A stretch of 64,000 bases of DNA from Gilvimarinus xylanilyticus (GTDB lineage: Bacteria; Pseudomonadota; Gammaproteobacteria; Pseudomonadales; Cellvibrionaceae): assembly GCF_024195295.1 (NCBI RefSeq), contig NZ_JAMFTH010000003.1:193501-257500 (forward strand). Direction: 5' to 3'. The position numbers and the translations under genes were made by a program. Within the stretch, counting starts at the first letter, position 1. The number at the start of each line of letters is the position of its first letter. This document shows positions 43,123 through 52,143 of this stretch, piece by piece. The notes beneath the pieces are model-generated. The model did no database searches, had not been told where the DNA came from, and worked only from the letters and a program-made list of their open reading frames with translations.

Positions 43123-43154
43123 GCGTCGGACATTAGACGTCCGTCATCCGACGC
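43123..43154. terminator. Hairpin between ruvX and pilU
   Basis: GCGTCGGA (43123-43130) pairs with TCCGACGC (43147-43154); the 16-base loop contains GACGTC, itself a palindrome. It lies between convergent ruvX and pilU and could terminate both transcripts. There is no T-run, so the call is moderate. Confidence 0.45.
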
Positions 43155-43220
43155 TCCACTGCTTGCTCTGCAAGGAGTCAGTTTTGGCCTCAGTCGTCAG
43201 ACATCAGACGTCCAACTCAA

Positions 43221-44366
43221 TTAAAACATCCTCCCCCCGCGCCCGGTGTCTTCCTCTTCAATCGAAAGACTATCGGCCGCATTCGACAGGTAGGTAGCAT
43301 CGGTCTCCGAGCCCAGTTTAATCATCAAGCGCAAATCGTTGGGCGAGTCGGCGTAGGCTAGGGCGTCTTCGTAGGTGATCTCGCCACTGTCATACAGGGC
43401 GTATAGCGCCTGATCAAAAGTCTGCATGCCCAGTTCGGTAGATTTTTTCATCAGCTCTTTTAAATCGCCCACTTCACCCTTGCGGATTAGGTCTGACATC
43501 AGAGGGGTATTCAGCAGCACTTCCAGACAGGCGCGGCGCCCCTTGCCGTCCGGGGTGGGAATCAATTGCTGGGCGACAATGCCGCGCAGGTTAAGCGACA
43601 AATCCATCCACAACTGGCGGTGACGGTCGGCGGGGAAGAAGTGAATAATCCGGTCCAGCGCCTGGTTGGCGTTGTTGGCGTGCAGGGTACATAGGCATAG
43701 GTGACCGGTTTCGGCGAAAGCAATGGCGTGCTCCATGGTTTCGCGCGAGCGCACCTCACCGATCAAAATCACATCTGGCGCCTGACGCAGGGTATTTTTT
43801 AGGGCCACTTCGAAAGAATCGGTATCAATCCCCACCTCGCGCTGGGTGATAATACAGCCCTCGTGCTGGTGAATAAATTCGATCGGATCCTCAATGGAAA
43901 TGATGTGGCCCTTGGAGTTGCGATTGCGGTGGCCAATCATTGAGGCCAATGAAGTCGATTTACCGGTACCTGTCGCGCCCACAAACATCACCAAGCCGCG
44001 CTTGGTCATGGCCAGGTCTTTAATCACATCCGGCAGATGCAGATCGTCAATTTTGGGAATCTGAGTTTCGATACGCCGCAACACCATGCCCGCCAGGTTG
44101 CGCTGGTAAAAAGCACTGGCACGGAAGCGGCCGATGCCCCGGGCACTGATGGCAAAGTTGAGCTCTTTTTCTTCCAAAAACTCGCGCCGCTGCTTTTCGT
44201 TCATTACCGACAACACCAGCTCACGCGCCTTTTCCGGCGCCAGCGCGGTAGCGGTGGCGGGCACCACCTTGCCGTGCAGCTTAATCGACGGCGGCACCCC
44301 GGCGGTAATAAATAAGTCCGAAGCCCCCTTGTCCACCATCAATTGCAGTAATCGATCAAAATCCAT
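43221..44366 (-). CDS. pilU: PilU, PilT-like retraction ATPase
   Basis: A 381-residue hexameric secretion ATPase that assists PilT in pilus retraction. Walker A is VGATGTGKSTS, the Asp box IISIEDPIEFIH, Walker B VILIGEVRSRETM, and the His box TGHLCLCTLHANN. The C-terminal tail past ~345 (SNAADSLSIEEEDTGRGGRMF) is the usual PilU extension that PilT lacks. It follows pilT on the same strand, separated by 88 bases with another heptamer repeat. Confidence 0.94.
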   Translation of the reverse strand: MDFDRLLQLMVDKGASDLFITAGVPPSIKLHGKVVPATATALAPEKARELVLSVMNEKQRREFLEEKELNFAISARGIGRFRASAFYQRNLAGMVLRRIETQIPKIDDLHLPDVIKDLAMTKRGLVMFVGATGTGKSTSLASMIGHRNRNSKGHIISIEDPIEFIHQHEGCIITQREVGIDTDSFEVALKNTLRQAPDVILIGEVRSRETMEHAIAFAETGHLCLCTLHANNANQALDRIIHFFPADRHRQLWMDLSLNLRGIVAQQLIPTPDGKGRRACLEVLLNTPLMSDLIRKGEVGDLKELMKKSTELGMQTFDQALYALYDSGEITYEDALAYADSPNDLRLMIKLGSETDATYLSNAADSLSIEEEDTGRGGRMF

Positions 44367-44423
44367 AATGTCACCCAGCTATTCTCGTTATTCGGTCAAG
44401 CTATTCGCCTACCCCAGCGCAGC

Positions 44424-44451
44424 TTCTGCGTTCTGCGTTCTGCGTTCTGCG
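44424..44451. repeat. Heptamer tandem repeat (TTCTGCG)4 between pilT and pilU
   Basis: Four perfect copies of TTCTGCG with a partial fifth (TTCT) that runs into the pilT stop codon (44455-44457 on the minus strand). The array lies directly 3' of pilT on its transcript and about 60 bases before the pilU start. Unit length is the same as the ruvX array but the sequence is unrelated. Confidence 0.93.
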
Positions 44452-44454
44452 TTC

Positions 44455-45489
44455 TCAGAAATTATCCGGCATTTTGGCTTTTTCTTTTGCCACTTCGCGA
44501 GTAATCACCCGGCGAGCCACCAGGTCTTCCAGACACTGATCCATGGTCTGCATACCCACCGAAGCACCCGTTTGAATCGCCGAGTACATCTGCGCGACCT
44601 TGTCTTCACGTATCAGGTTACGAATGGCCGGGGTACCACGCATAATTTCGTGGGCCGCCACCCGGCCACCGCCGTTTTTCTTCATCAGTGTTTGCGAAAT
44701 AACCGCCTGTAGCGATTCCGACAGCATGGAACGCACCATGGCTTTTTCGTTGGCGGGGAATACGTCCACTACCCGGTCAATGGTTTTGGCGGCGCTGGTA
44801 GTGTGCAAGGTGCCGAACACCAAGTGGCCGGTTTCGGCAGCGGTAAGGGCCAAACGAATGGTTTCCAAATCCCGCATCTCACCCACCAGGATAATATCCG
44901 GGTCTTCCCGCAGCGCCGAGCGCAGGGCTTCGGCGAAGCCGTGCGTATCGCGGTGCACTTCACGCTGGTTCACCAGACACTTTTTCGATTCGTGAACGAA
45001 TTCGATGGGGTCTTCAATGGTTAAAACGTGTTCGTATTTGTTGTCGTTGATGTAGTCCATCATGGCGGCGAGGGTGGTGGATTTACCCGAACCCGTGGGG
45101 CCGGTCACCAGCACCAGGCCTCGGGGTACTGCGCAGATATCGCGAAACACCTGGCCCATGCCCAGCTCTTCCATGGTGAGTACTTTAGAGGGAATGGTAC
45201 GGAACACCGCACCGGCACCGCGGTTTTGGTTAAAGGCGTTTACCCGGAAACGCGCCACCCCCGGCACTTCAAACGAGAAGTCGGTTTCCAGGAACTCTTC
45301 GTAATCTTTGCGCTGCTTGTCATTCATGATCTCGTAGATCAAACTATGCACCTGCTTGTGGTCCATGGGGGGCAGGTTAATACGCCGCACATCCCCATCC
45401 ACCCGAATCATGGGCGGGAGACCGGCCGAAAGGTGCAAGTCCGAAGCGCCCTGTTTGGCGCTAAAGGCGAGGAGCTCCGTGATATCCAT
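44455..45489 (-). CDS. pilT: PilT, type IV pilus retraction ATPase
   Basis: A 344-residue ATPase that depolymerises pili for twitching motility. Walker A is VTGPTGSGKSTT, Asp box LTIEDPIEFVHESKKCLVNQREV, Walker B IILVGEMRDLETIRLAL, His box TGHLVFGTLHTTSA, and the AIRNLIRE retraction motif is present. Normal length. Divergent from yggS with about 87 bases between; this pilT-yggS-proC neighbourhood is conserved in Pseudomonas-like genomes. Confidence 0.96.
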   Translation of the reverse strand: MDITELLAFSAKQGASDLHLSAGLPPMIRVDGDVRRINLPPMDHKQVHSLIYEIMNDKQRKDYEEFLETDFSFEVPGVARFRVNAFNQNRGAGAVFRTIPSKVLTMEELGMGQVFRDICAVPRGLVLVTGPTGSGKSTTLAAMMDYINDNKYEHVLTIEDPIEFVHESKKCLVNQREVHRDTHGFAEALRSALREDPDIILVGEMRDLETIRLALTAAETGHLVFGTLHTTSAAKTIDRVVDVFPANEKAMVRSMLSESLQAVISQTLMKKNGGGRVAAHEIMRGTPAIRNLIREDKVAQMYSAIQTGASVGMQTMDQCLEDLVARRVITREVAKEKAKMPDNF

Positions 45490-45576
45490 ACAGCTAAACC
45501 CTTACTCTTTGTCAGTTTTTTGTCATTGCTGTGAGCCACTGAAGTTGGCGCACGCAGGGCAATTTTCGGAAGTCAG

Positions 45577-46296
45577 ATGCACAAGATAGACGAGAAGCTC
45601 GCCAATGTCACCGCCCGATTGCGCCGCGCCGCGCAATCGGTGCACCGCAATAGCGAAGATATTACCCTGATTGCGGTCAGTAAAATGCAGGGCGCGGAAA
45701 AAATACGTGAAGCTTATGCCTGCGGCCTGCGCAGCTTCGGGGAAAACTACCTGCAAGAGGCGTTGGACAAACAAACCCAGCTGTCCGAGCTATCCGACAT
45801 TGAATGGCATTTTATCGGGCCGATCCAGTCCAACAAAACCCGCGCCATTGCCGAGCACTTTAACTGGGTTCACAGCGTTGACCGCTTAAAGGTAGCCCGC
45901 CGCCTGGCCGAACAGCGCCCAGAGGGGTTACCCGCGCTCAACATTTGCCTGCAGGTGAATGTGGACGCTGAATCTAGCAAGGCCGGTGTCAGCCTAGACG
46001 AGTTGCCCGTATTGGCCGCCGAGGTAGCGGCTCTGCCCGGTCTTAACCTGCGTGGACTTATGGCCATTCCGGCCAAATCCGACAACTACGACACCCAATG
46101 CCGGGCGTTTACCGAGGTGCGCAACGCTCTGCAACAGCTGCGCACCCAGCTCCCCGATGTGCCTTTGGACACCCTGTCGATGGGAATGTCGGGGGATTTG
46201 GAAGCGGCCATTGCCAGCGGCGCCACCATGGTGCGCATTGGCACCGACCTTTTCGGTGCCCGCACGCCTCAGACACCCTCAAAGGATTTTTCATAA
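45577..46296 (+). CDS. yggS: YggS/PLPBP pyridoxal-phosphate homeostasis protein
   Basis: A 239-residue PLP-binding alanine-racemase-fold protein that buffers free PLP. The PLP lysine lies in LIAVSKMQGAEKIREA; further motifs are GENYLQEA, WHFIGPIQSNKTRAIAEHFNWVHSVDR and TLSMGMSGDLEAAIASGATMVRIGTDLFG. The stop TAA shares a base with the proC ATG. Confidence 0.95.
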   Translation: MHKIDEKLANVTARLRRAAQSVHRNSEDITLIAVSKMQGAEKIREAYACGLRSFGENYLQEALDKQTQLSELSDIEWHFIGPIQSNKTRAIAEHFNWVHSVDRLKVARRLAEQRPEGLPALNICLQVNVDAESSKAGVSLDELPVLAAEVAALPGLNLRGLMAIPAKSDNYDTQCRAFTEVRNALQQLRTQLPDVPLDTLSMGMSGDLEAAIASGATMVRIGTDLFGARTPQTPSKDFS

Positions 46297-47111
46297 TGGT
46301 CAGAAATATTGCGTTTATCGGCGCCGGCAATATGGCCGGCGCCATTATTAAAGGTTTGATCGCAGGCGATTACCCCGCCGAGCGTATACGCGCCACCACT
46401 CGCAGCGCGGAGTCGGCGCAACAGGCTGCGGATAAACTGGGCATTACCGTGGGCACCGATAACGCCGAGACCGTCCGCTGGGCCGAGGTGGTCGTGTTGG
46501 CGGTCAAACCACAGATGCTAAAAGACACCTGCGAGGCCTTGGCGCCCGATTTAAACCAGCAGCTGATTCTCTCGGTAGCGGCCGGCATTGATACCCGCGC
46601 CCTAGCCCAATGGCTGGGGGATGACCTGGCCATTATCCGCAGCATGCCCAATACCCCCTCCCAGGTGGGCGTAGGCGCCAGTGGATTATTTGCCAACCCC
46701 AAGGCCTCCGATAGCGATCGGGCCTTTGCCCAACAAGTGGCCGAAGCCACGGGACTGTGCGCCTGGGTAGAGGATGAAGCATTGATTCACGCCGTCACGG
46801 CGGTATCGGGTTCCGGTCCGGCTTATTACTTTCTGTTTATGGAAGCGATGATTGAAGCGGCGCAAAAACTGGGGCTGGATGCCGAAAGCGCCCGCACCCT
46901 CACCCTGCAAACCGCTCTGGGTGCCGCCAGCCTTGCCGCGGGCGTCGATACCCCGGTGGATCAACTTAAGCGCAACGTGATGTCCCCCGGCGGCACCACC
47001 GAGCGGGCAATACACACGTTTGAACAGGGCGAGTTACGCGAACTGGTGGAAAAAGCCATGCGCGAATGCGCCGCCCGTTCCGAATCACTGGGCCGCGAGC
47101 TCACCCAATAA
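46296..47111 (+). CDS. proC: Pyrroline-5-carboxylate reductase
   Basis: A 271-residue enzyme for the last step of proline synthesis. ATG 46296 (MVRNIAFIGAGNMAGAIIKGL) gives the Rossmann start and has AAAGGA upstream; the open frame continues further upstream but there it overlaps yggS. Motifs: VVLAVKPQMLKD, RSMPNTPSQVGVGASG, and the C-terminal VSGSGPAYYFLFMEAM with NVMSPGGTTERAI. It is followed by yggT. Confidence 0.95.
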   Translation: MVRNIAFIGAGNMAGAIIKGLIAGDYPAERIRATTRSAESAQQAADKLGITVGTDNAETVRWAEVVVLAVKPQMLKDTCEALAPDLNQQLILSVAAGIDTRALAQWLGDDLAIIRSMPNTPSQVGVGASGLFANPKASDSDRAFAQQVAEATGLCAWVEDEALIHAVTAVSGSGPAYYFLFMEAMIEAAQKLGLDAESARTLTLQTALGAASLAAGVDTPVDQLKRNVMSPGGTTERAIHTFEQGELRELVEKAMRECAARSESLGRELTQ

Positions 47112-47132
47112 GTCAGGCTAAAAGGAGCCACG

Positions 47133-47720
47133 ATGAACGCGATGCAAGAAATGCTAATTTACCTGATCCGCACCCTGGGCTCGCTGTATATGCTCATTAT
47201 TCTGTTGCGCTTTTTGCTGCAGCTGGTGCGCGCCGACTTCTACAACCCGATTTCCCAGGGCATCAGCAAGGCAACCAACCCCTTACTGCTGCCGCTGCGC
47301 CGGGTAATTCCCGGATTTTACGGCATTGACCTCGCCTCGCTGGTACTGGCACTGCTGCTGCAATGGGTGGCCGGTCAGTTAATTTACCTGGTTGCCGGTG
47401 GCGGACTGCTCAACCCCCTTATTATCCTCCCCATGGGTGTGGTGGGCATTTTGAAAATGCTGGTGCAGATCTACTTTATCGGCATGATTATCTACATTAT
47501 TGCCAGCTGGGTGGCCCCGTTCAGCCACAACCCGGCTTTGGTGTTGCTGCGCCAGTTAATTGAGCCGGTGATGGCCCCCATCCGCAAGGTGATTCCACCG
47601 CTCGGCCCGATTGATCTATCCCCTATTTTCTTGTTCTTATTCCTCAACCTGTGCAATCAGTTTCTGATTCCGGCCATCGCTCAGGCGTTGGGCGCCCAGG
47701 GAATTTTGCTCGGGTTTTAA
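47133..47720 (+). CDS. yggT: YggT family membrane protein
   Basis: A 195-residue protein with two YggT repeats, each two transmembrane helices followed by an amphipathic segment (RRVIPGFYGIDLASLV and RKVIPPLGPIDLSPIF). Implicated in envelope or osmotic homeostasis. AAGGAG lies six bases before the start. A 12-base perfect stem begins on its stop codon. Confidence 0.9.
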   Translation: MNAMQEMLIYLIRTLGSLYMLIILLRFLLQLVRADFYNPISQGISKATNPLLLPLRRVIPGFYGIDLASLVLALLLQWVAGQLIYLVAGGGLLNPLIILPMGVVGILKMLVQIYFIGMIIYIIASWVAPFSHNPALVLLRQLIEPVMAPIRKVIPPLGPIDLSPIFLFLFLNLCNQFLIPAIAQALGAQGILLGF

Positions 47721-47747
47721 GCTTTGGGCCCCGCAGGGCCCAAAGCT
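47720..47747 (+). terminator. Perfect 12-bp stem-loop after yggT
   Basis: AGCTTTGGGCCC, loop CGCA, GGGCCCAAAGCT. It overlaps the last base of the yggT stop. Very stable, but without a following T-run. It probably ends the yggS-proC-yggT transcript or protects its 3' end. Confidence 0.55.
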
Positions 47748-47816
47748 GGCATTAGCACAGGTTATGCGCTTTAATGGGAGATTGAGCAACAATTAGACAG
47801 GACCTTACCGCAGACC

Positions 47817-49799
47817 ATGGATATAAAAAACCTGCACCGCCAAATGGCGCAATACAATACTTGGAAGACCCAGCTCGACGGACGCCTGCAAGCGTTCGGC
47901 GAGTGGTGCAAAACCCACCAACTGGTCACCGATGACGCCCAGCGATATTTGCAGCGCGCGCGTAAACTGTTAAGTGCCGAATCCTTCACCGTCGCCTGTG
48001 TGGGCGAGTTCTCGCGCGGCAAGACAGAACTCATTAACGCCCTGCTTTACAGCCAAACCACCGGGCGTTTGCTGCCCTCGCAGCCGGGGCGCACCACCAT
48101 GTGCCCGACCGAAATTTTCTGGGATCCGGCTCAGCCGCGCAACTGTGTGCGCCTACTGCCCATTGAAACCCGGCGCAGCGCGACCAGCATGCAAAACTTT
48201 AAGCGCATTCCGCAAAACTGGTTCACCATTGAATTCAACCCGGCCGAGCACGAATCCATTGCCGATGCTATTGGCCAGGTATCGGCTAATAAGCGAGTGA
48301 CCCGCGCCGAGGCCCAGCGCCTGGGCTTTGATGTGGCCACCCTGACGCAAGACAAAGCCAGCGGCATGGTCGAGGTGCCCATCTGGCGCCACGCCCTGAT
48401 TAACCTGGATCACCCCCTGCTGCGCGAGGGCCTGCGTATTGTCGACACCCCGGGGCTCAATGCACTGGGCAACGAACCCGAGCTGACCCTGAAAACCCTG
48501 CCCGATGCGCAAGCTATTTTGTTTCTGCTGGCGGCCGACAGCGGCGTCAGCGCCAGTGATATGACGATTTGGCGCGACCACATCGCCCATCTGCGCGACA
48601 GTAATGGCACCGCCATTTTGGCCCTGCTTAACAAAATAGACACCCTCTGGGATGACCTAACCCCGGCGGCCGAAACCGCCGCCAACGTCGAGCGCGTGCG
48701 TATCGAAACAGCCCACCTGCTACAGCTGGCGCCGGAACAGGTTCTGCCGCTGTCTGCCCGGCAGGCGCTGCTGGCCAAAACTCGCCAGCGCAGTGAAACT
48801 CTGCAACGCAGCAATTTCCCCATGCTGGAAGAGAGGCTGGCTGAATGTATTATGCGCTCGCAGCAGCAAATCGTGAGTCATCGCCTGGTTAGCAACAGCC
48901 ACGCGATGATTAGCAACACCTACACAAGCCTGACCCGGCGTATTGACGAGGCCGAATCTCAATTGGGCCAGTTGCGCGATAGCCGCGACACCCAAGCCGA
49001 AGAAGAAGTCGCCCGCCAGCGCGAGAAAGTGCGCGCAGCCCACCATCGCCATCACAAGCAATCCCTGTCACTGCGCACCAGCAAAAAACTGCTGAGCCAC
49101 CAAAAAGCCTCGCTTGAGGCGCCGATTGCCGAGGCCAAGCTTGAGCGTATGATCGACGAGGCCTACCAAAAAATGGCCGACAGCTGGACCACGGTGGGAC
49201 TCACCCGTGCCATCGGCGATTTCTTTGACGATGTCGACAGCTGCATGAACCAACTGCTGCGCGAGGTCGACCGGGCCAATAAGGTTCTTACCAGTATTTA
49301 TCAGCGCCCCGAACACGGCCTGGACGAGTCCATGGCGCGCAAGCACCAGCTAAACTTCACCGCCGAGCGGCGTCAACTGCGCAATCTGGAAGCCAATGCC
49401 GAACGCCTGCGCCACTCGCTCAACAGCGTTATCGCGCCCAAAAAGACGTTAATTAACCGCTTTATCGCCACCTTGGTAAAAGAAGTTAAAGCGCTGTTTG
49501 GCTCTTTGCAGACGTCCACCTGCGACTGGCTGGAAGATGCCCTGACGCCTCTGGTGCACCACAACCAGCACCAAAAACAATTGTTGGAGCATCAGATGAT
49601 GCGCCTGGGCCAACTGCGCGAACAAGGTGTCAGTCACAGTGAAAAGCTGCGGGCTTTGGAAGCCGACCTGAGAGAGCTGCGCCTTGCGCGCAAGGGATTA
49701 ACCCCGCTGTTTGCCGAGGTCAGCCGCAGCCCTGAACCCGCCCCGGGCAATAGTGCTAAGGTCGTCTCACTGCACGCGGCGCGACAGGCTGCTGGATAA
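47817..49799 (+). CDS. Dynamin-family large GTPase
   Basis: A 660-residue bacterial dynamin-like protein. The GTPase domain (~55-340) shows P-loop GEFSRGKT (63-70), switch-I GRTT (~91-94), G3 VDTPG (D210) and G4 NKID (272-275). The rest is long coiled helices (~345-640) with many charged residues and no clear transmembrane segment. Such proteins remodel membranes; some bacterial pairs act in phage defence or envelope stress. It stands alone between yggT and metX, a junction that is closed in the usual gene order, so it looks like a lineage-specific insertion with host-like composition. Confidence 0.88.
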   Translation: MDIKNLHRQMAQYNTWKTQLDGRLQAFGEWCKTHQLVTDDAQRYLQRARKLLSAESFTVACVGEFSRGKTELINALLYSQTTGRLLPSQPGRTTMCPTEIFWDPAQPRNCVRLLPIETRRSATSMQNFKRIPQNWFTIEFNPAEHESIADAIGQVSANKRVTRAEAQRLGFDVATLTQDKASGMVEVPIWRHALINLDHPLLREGLRIVDTPGLNALGNEPELTLKTLPDAQAILFLLAADSGVSASDMTIWRDHIAHLRDSNGTAILALLNKIDTLWDDLTPAAETAANVERVRIETAHLLQLAPEQVLPLSARQALLAKTRQRSETLQRSNFPMLEERLAECIMRSQQQIVSHRLVSNSHAMISNTYTSLTRRIDEAESQLGQLRDSRDTQAEEEVARQREKVRAAHHRHHKQSLSLRTSKKLLSHQKASLEAPIAEAKLERMIDEAYQKMADSWTTVGLTRAIGDFFDDVDSCMNQLLREVDRANKVLTSIYQRPEHGLDESMARKHQLNFTAERRQLRNLEANAERLRHSLNSVIAPKKTLINRFIATLVKEVKALFGSLQTSTCDWLEDALTPLVHHNQHQKQLLEHQMMRLGQLREQGVSHSEKLRALEADLRELRLARKGLTPLFAEVSRSPEPAPGNSAKVVSLHAARQAAG

Positions 49800-49895
49800 C
49801 TGGCTTCGCCTCGCGAAATGACGCCAGTACTTGCAGGGGCTTAGGCGCCCCCTTAGACTTGCGTCTTTTCTCTGTCATACAGTGGCCGGTTTCGA

Positions 49896-51041
49896 ATGAC
49901 ACAAGCTTTTCCTGCGGACTCCATAGGTTTGGTTGCCCCCCAAACCTACAGTTTTACCGAGCCTTTCACACTCGCCTGCGGCCGCACCCTCGAGCAGTTT
50001 GATCTAGTCGTGGAAACTTACGGCGAACTCAACGCCGATAAGTCCAATGCGGTGCTCATCTGTCACGCACTGTCCGGGGATCATCACGCGGCGGGCTATC
50101 ACTCCAGCGAAGACCGTAAACCCGGCTGGTGGAACGGCTATATCGGACCGGGTAAACCCATTGATACCGACAAGTTTTTTGTCGTGTCGCTGAACAATTT
50201 GGGGGGCTGCAGCGGCTCCACCGGCCCGGGCTCGGTCAACCCCGAGACCGGCAAAGTATGGGGCGCAGACTTTCCCAAACTCAGGGTGCGCGACTGGGTG
50301 CACTCCCAGGCGCGCCTGGCGGACCGGCTGGGCATTAGCCAGTGGGCAGCCGTGGTGGGCGGTAGCCTAGGAGGCATGCAGGCGATGCGCTGGGCGCTGG
50401 AGTATCCCTCGCGCCTGCGTCACTGTGTTGTCATCGCCTCGGCGATGAAGCTGAGCGCGCAGAATATTGCCTTTAACGAAACCGCCCGCCAGGCCATTAT
50501 GGCCGACCCGGAATTTCACGGCGGTGATTATTTTAACCACCACACCTACCCCAAAAGCGGGCTGGCGGTGGCGCGTATGATCGGCCATATCACCTATTTA
50601 TCCGACCACGTCATGGGCGAGAAATTTGGCCGCGAACTGCGCAGCGGCAGCTTTACTCAGGGTCTGGATGAAGCGGTGGAATTTCAGGTAGAGAGCTATC
50701 TGCGCTACCAGGGCGATACTTTCTCCGACCGCTTCGACGCCAATACTTACATGCTAATGACCCGCGCCCTGGATTATTTTGATCTGGCGCGCGAGTACAA
50801 CGACGACCCGGCCACCGCCTTTCGCCGCGCTCAATGCGACTTTTATGTCGCCTCGTTTACCACCGACTGGCGGTTTCCGGTAGAGCGCTCGCGGGAAATT
50901 GTCGACGCACTGATTGCCGCGCAGAAAAACGTGAGCTACACGGAAATAGAATCCCCCTACGGCCACGACGCCTTCTTGCTGCCCAATGAGCACTATCGCG
51001 CCGCCTTTGGCCGCTATATGGCCGGCATTATCACGGAGTAA
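49896..51041 (+). CDS. metX: Homoserine O-acyltransferase MetX
   Basis: A 381-residue alpha/beta hydrolase-fold acyltransferase that activates homoserine for methionine synthesis. The nucleophile is Ser157 in [19 protein letters not shown]; the acid Asp lies in TTDWRFP and the His in YGHDAFLL. Proteobacterial members often use succinyl-CoA rather than acetyl-CoA, so the acyl donor is not certain. It is coupled to metW two bases downstream. Confidence 0.93.
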   Translation: MTQAFPADSIGLVAPQTYSFTEPFTLACGRTLEQFDLVVETYGELNADKSNAVLICHALSGDHHAAGYHSSEDRKPGWWNGYIGPGKPIDTDKFFVVSLNNLGGCSGSTGPGSVNPETGKVWGADFPKLRVRDWVHSQARLADRLGISQWAAVVGGSLGGMQAMRWALEYPSRLRHCVVIASAMKLSAQNIAFNETARQAIMADPEFHGGDYFNHHTYPKSGLAVARMIGHITYLSDHVMGEKFGRELRSGSFTQGLDEAVEFQVESYLRYQGDTFSDRFDANTYMLMTRALDYFDLAREYNDDPATAFRRAQCDFYVASFTTDWRFPVERSREIVDALIAAQKNVSYTEIESPYGHDAFLLPNEHYRAAFGRYMAGIITE

Positions 51042-51043
51042 CC

Positions 51044-51631
51044 ATGCGCTTCGATTTTAATCAGTTACTGACCTGGATCGCCCCGCAAAGCCGGGTGCTG
51101 GATTTGGCCTGTGGCGACGGCAGCCTGTTAAAGCTTCTGCGCGAGCAAAAACAGGTGCACGGTTACGGCCTGGAAATTGACCCCAAACAAATCGAAACCT
51201 GCATCAGCCGGGGGGTTAATGTTCTCAATCAAAATTTAGACCGGGGTCTGGAAAACTTTGAAACCGACAGTTTTGATACCGTGCTGATGACCCAGGCGCT
51301 GCAGACCATGCGCTACCCGCATATTGTGCTGGATGAAATGCTGCGGGTAGGCAAGGAATGTATTATTACCTTCCCCAATTTCGGCCACTGGAAAGCCCGT
51401 TATCATTTGGCCATTCGCGGCCGTATGCCGGTGTCGGACTTGCTGCCCTACGAGTGGTACGACACCCCCAACATTCACTTTTGTACCTTTACCGATTTTG
51501 AGGTGCTGTGTCGGCAAAAGAACATTACCGTTCTGCATCGGCAGGTGGTCAATGAACAGTCGGTGCAGTGGCTGGGTGACTTGGCCCCTAATCTATTTGG
51601 TGAAACGGCCATTTACCACTTAAGCAAGTAA
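51044..51631 (+). CDS. metW: MetW, methionine biosynthesis methyltransferase-like protein
   Basis: A 195-residue class I methyltransferase fold. SAM-site motif VLDLACGDGSLLKLL, then GLEIDPKQI, DTVLMTQALQTMRYP and ECIITFPNFGHWKARYHLAIRGRMPVS, the MetW signature. It is known to partner with MetX. Spacing of two bases supports an operon. Confidence 0.92.
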   Translation: MRFDFNQLLTWIAPQSRVLDLACGDGSLLKLLREQKQVHGYGLEIDPKQIETCISRGVNVLNQNLDRGLENFETDSFDTVLMTQALQTMRYPHIVLDEMLRVGKECIITFPNFGHWKARYHLAIRGRMPVSDLLPYEWYDTPNIHFCTFTDFEVLCRQKNITVLHRQVVNEQSVQWLGDLAPNLFGETAIYHLSK

Positions 51632-51651
51632 CCCACGTCTTGGAGTTAGCT

Positions 51652-52143
51652 ATGTTTTCATCCCCTACCCGATGGCTCGCACTGACCCTCCTGGCACTTG
51701 CCAGCCTGGGCACCAGTGCCCAGGAAATTCCCCAGGCCCGGGAGATTGTCGACTCCGAGCGAAGCGCGCAATTCGGCGCCTATACCATACACTTTAGCGT
51801 GTTTAACAGCGCTTTTGTGCCGCCCGATATCGCCGAAATTTACCAGATTAACCGCGCCTCTAATCGCGCCCTGATCAATATCAGTGTGACTCGCGAGGAC
51901 GACGGAAAAACCAGCCTGGGACTGCCCGCCGAGGTAACCGGCACCGCCAGTAATTTGCTGCAGCAAATGCGCACCTTGGATTTTCAGACCATCAGCGAAG
52001 GCGACGCCACCTACTACCTGGCGGATTTAAAACACACCAATGAAGAAGTATTTAACTTTGCCATTAGCGTCACTCCCGAGGGCACTGACACCCCACTGAA
52101 CGTTAAATTTTCCCGCAAACTGTATCTCCAGGGAGGCGAATAA
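51652..52143 (+). CDS. DUF4426 secreted protein
   Basis: A 163-residue protein with a signal peptide (PTRWLALTLLALASLGTSAQ, cleavage after Ala near 23-24). The mature part has the DUF4426 pattern YTIHFSVFNSAFVPPDIAEIYQINRASNRALINISV. This gene lies between metW and rdgB in many gammaproteobacteria; function unknown. ATG 51652 is chosen for its GGAG ribosome site over TTG 51640. It shares one base with rdgB. Confidence 0.88.
   Translation: MFSSPTRWLALTLLALASLGTSAQEIPQAREIVDSERSAQFGAYTIHFSVFNSAFVPPDIAEIYQINRASNRALINISVTREDDGKTSLGLPAEVTGTASNLLQQMRTLDFQTISEGDATYYLADLKHTNEEVFNFAISVTPEGTDTPLNVKFSRKLYLQGGE

Noticed and set aside
46098-46295. Upstream extension of proC inside yggS
   Set aside because: It overlaps a conserved yggS 3' region in another frame; the Rossmann start at 46296 has its own ribosome site.
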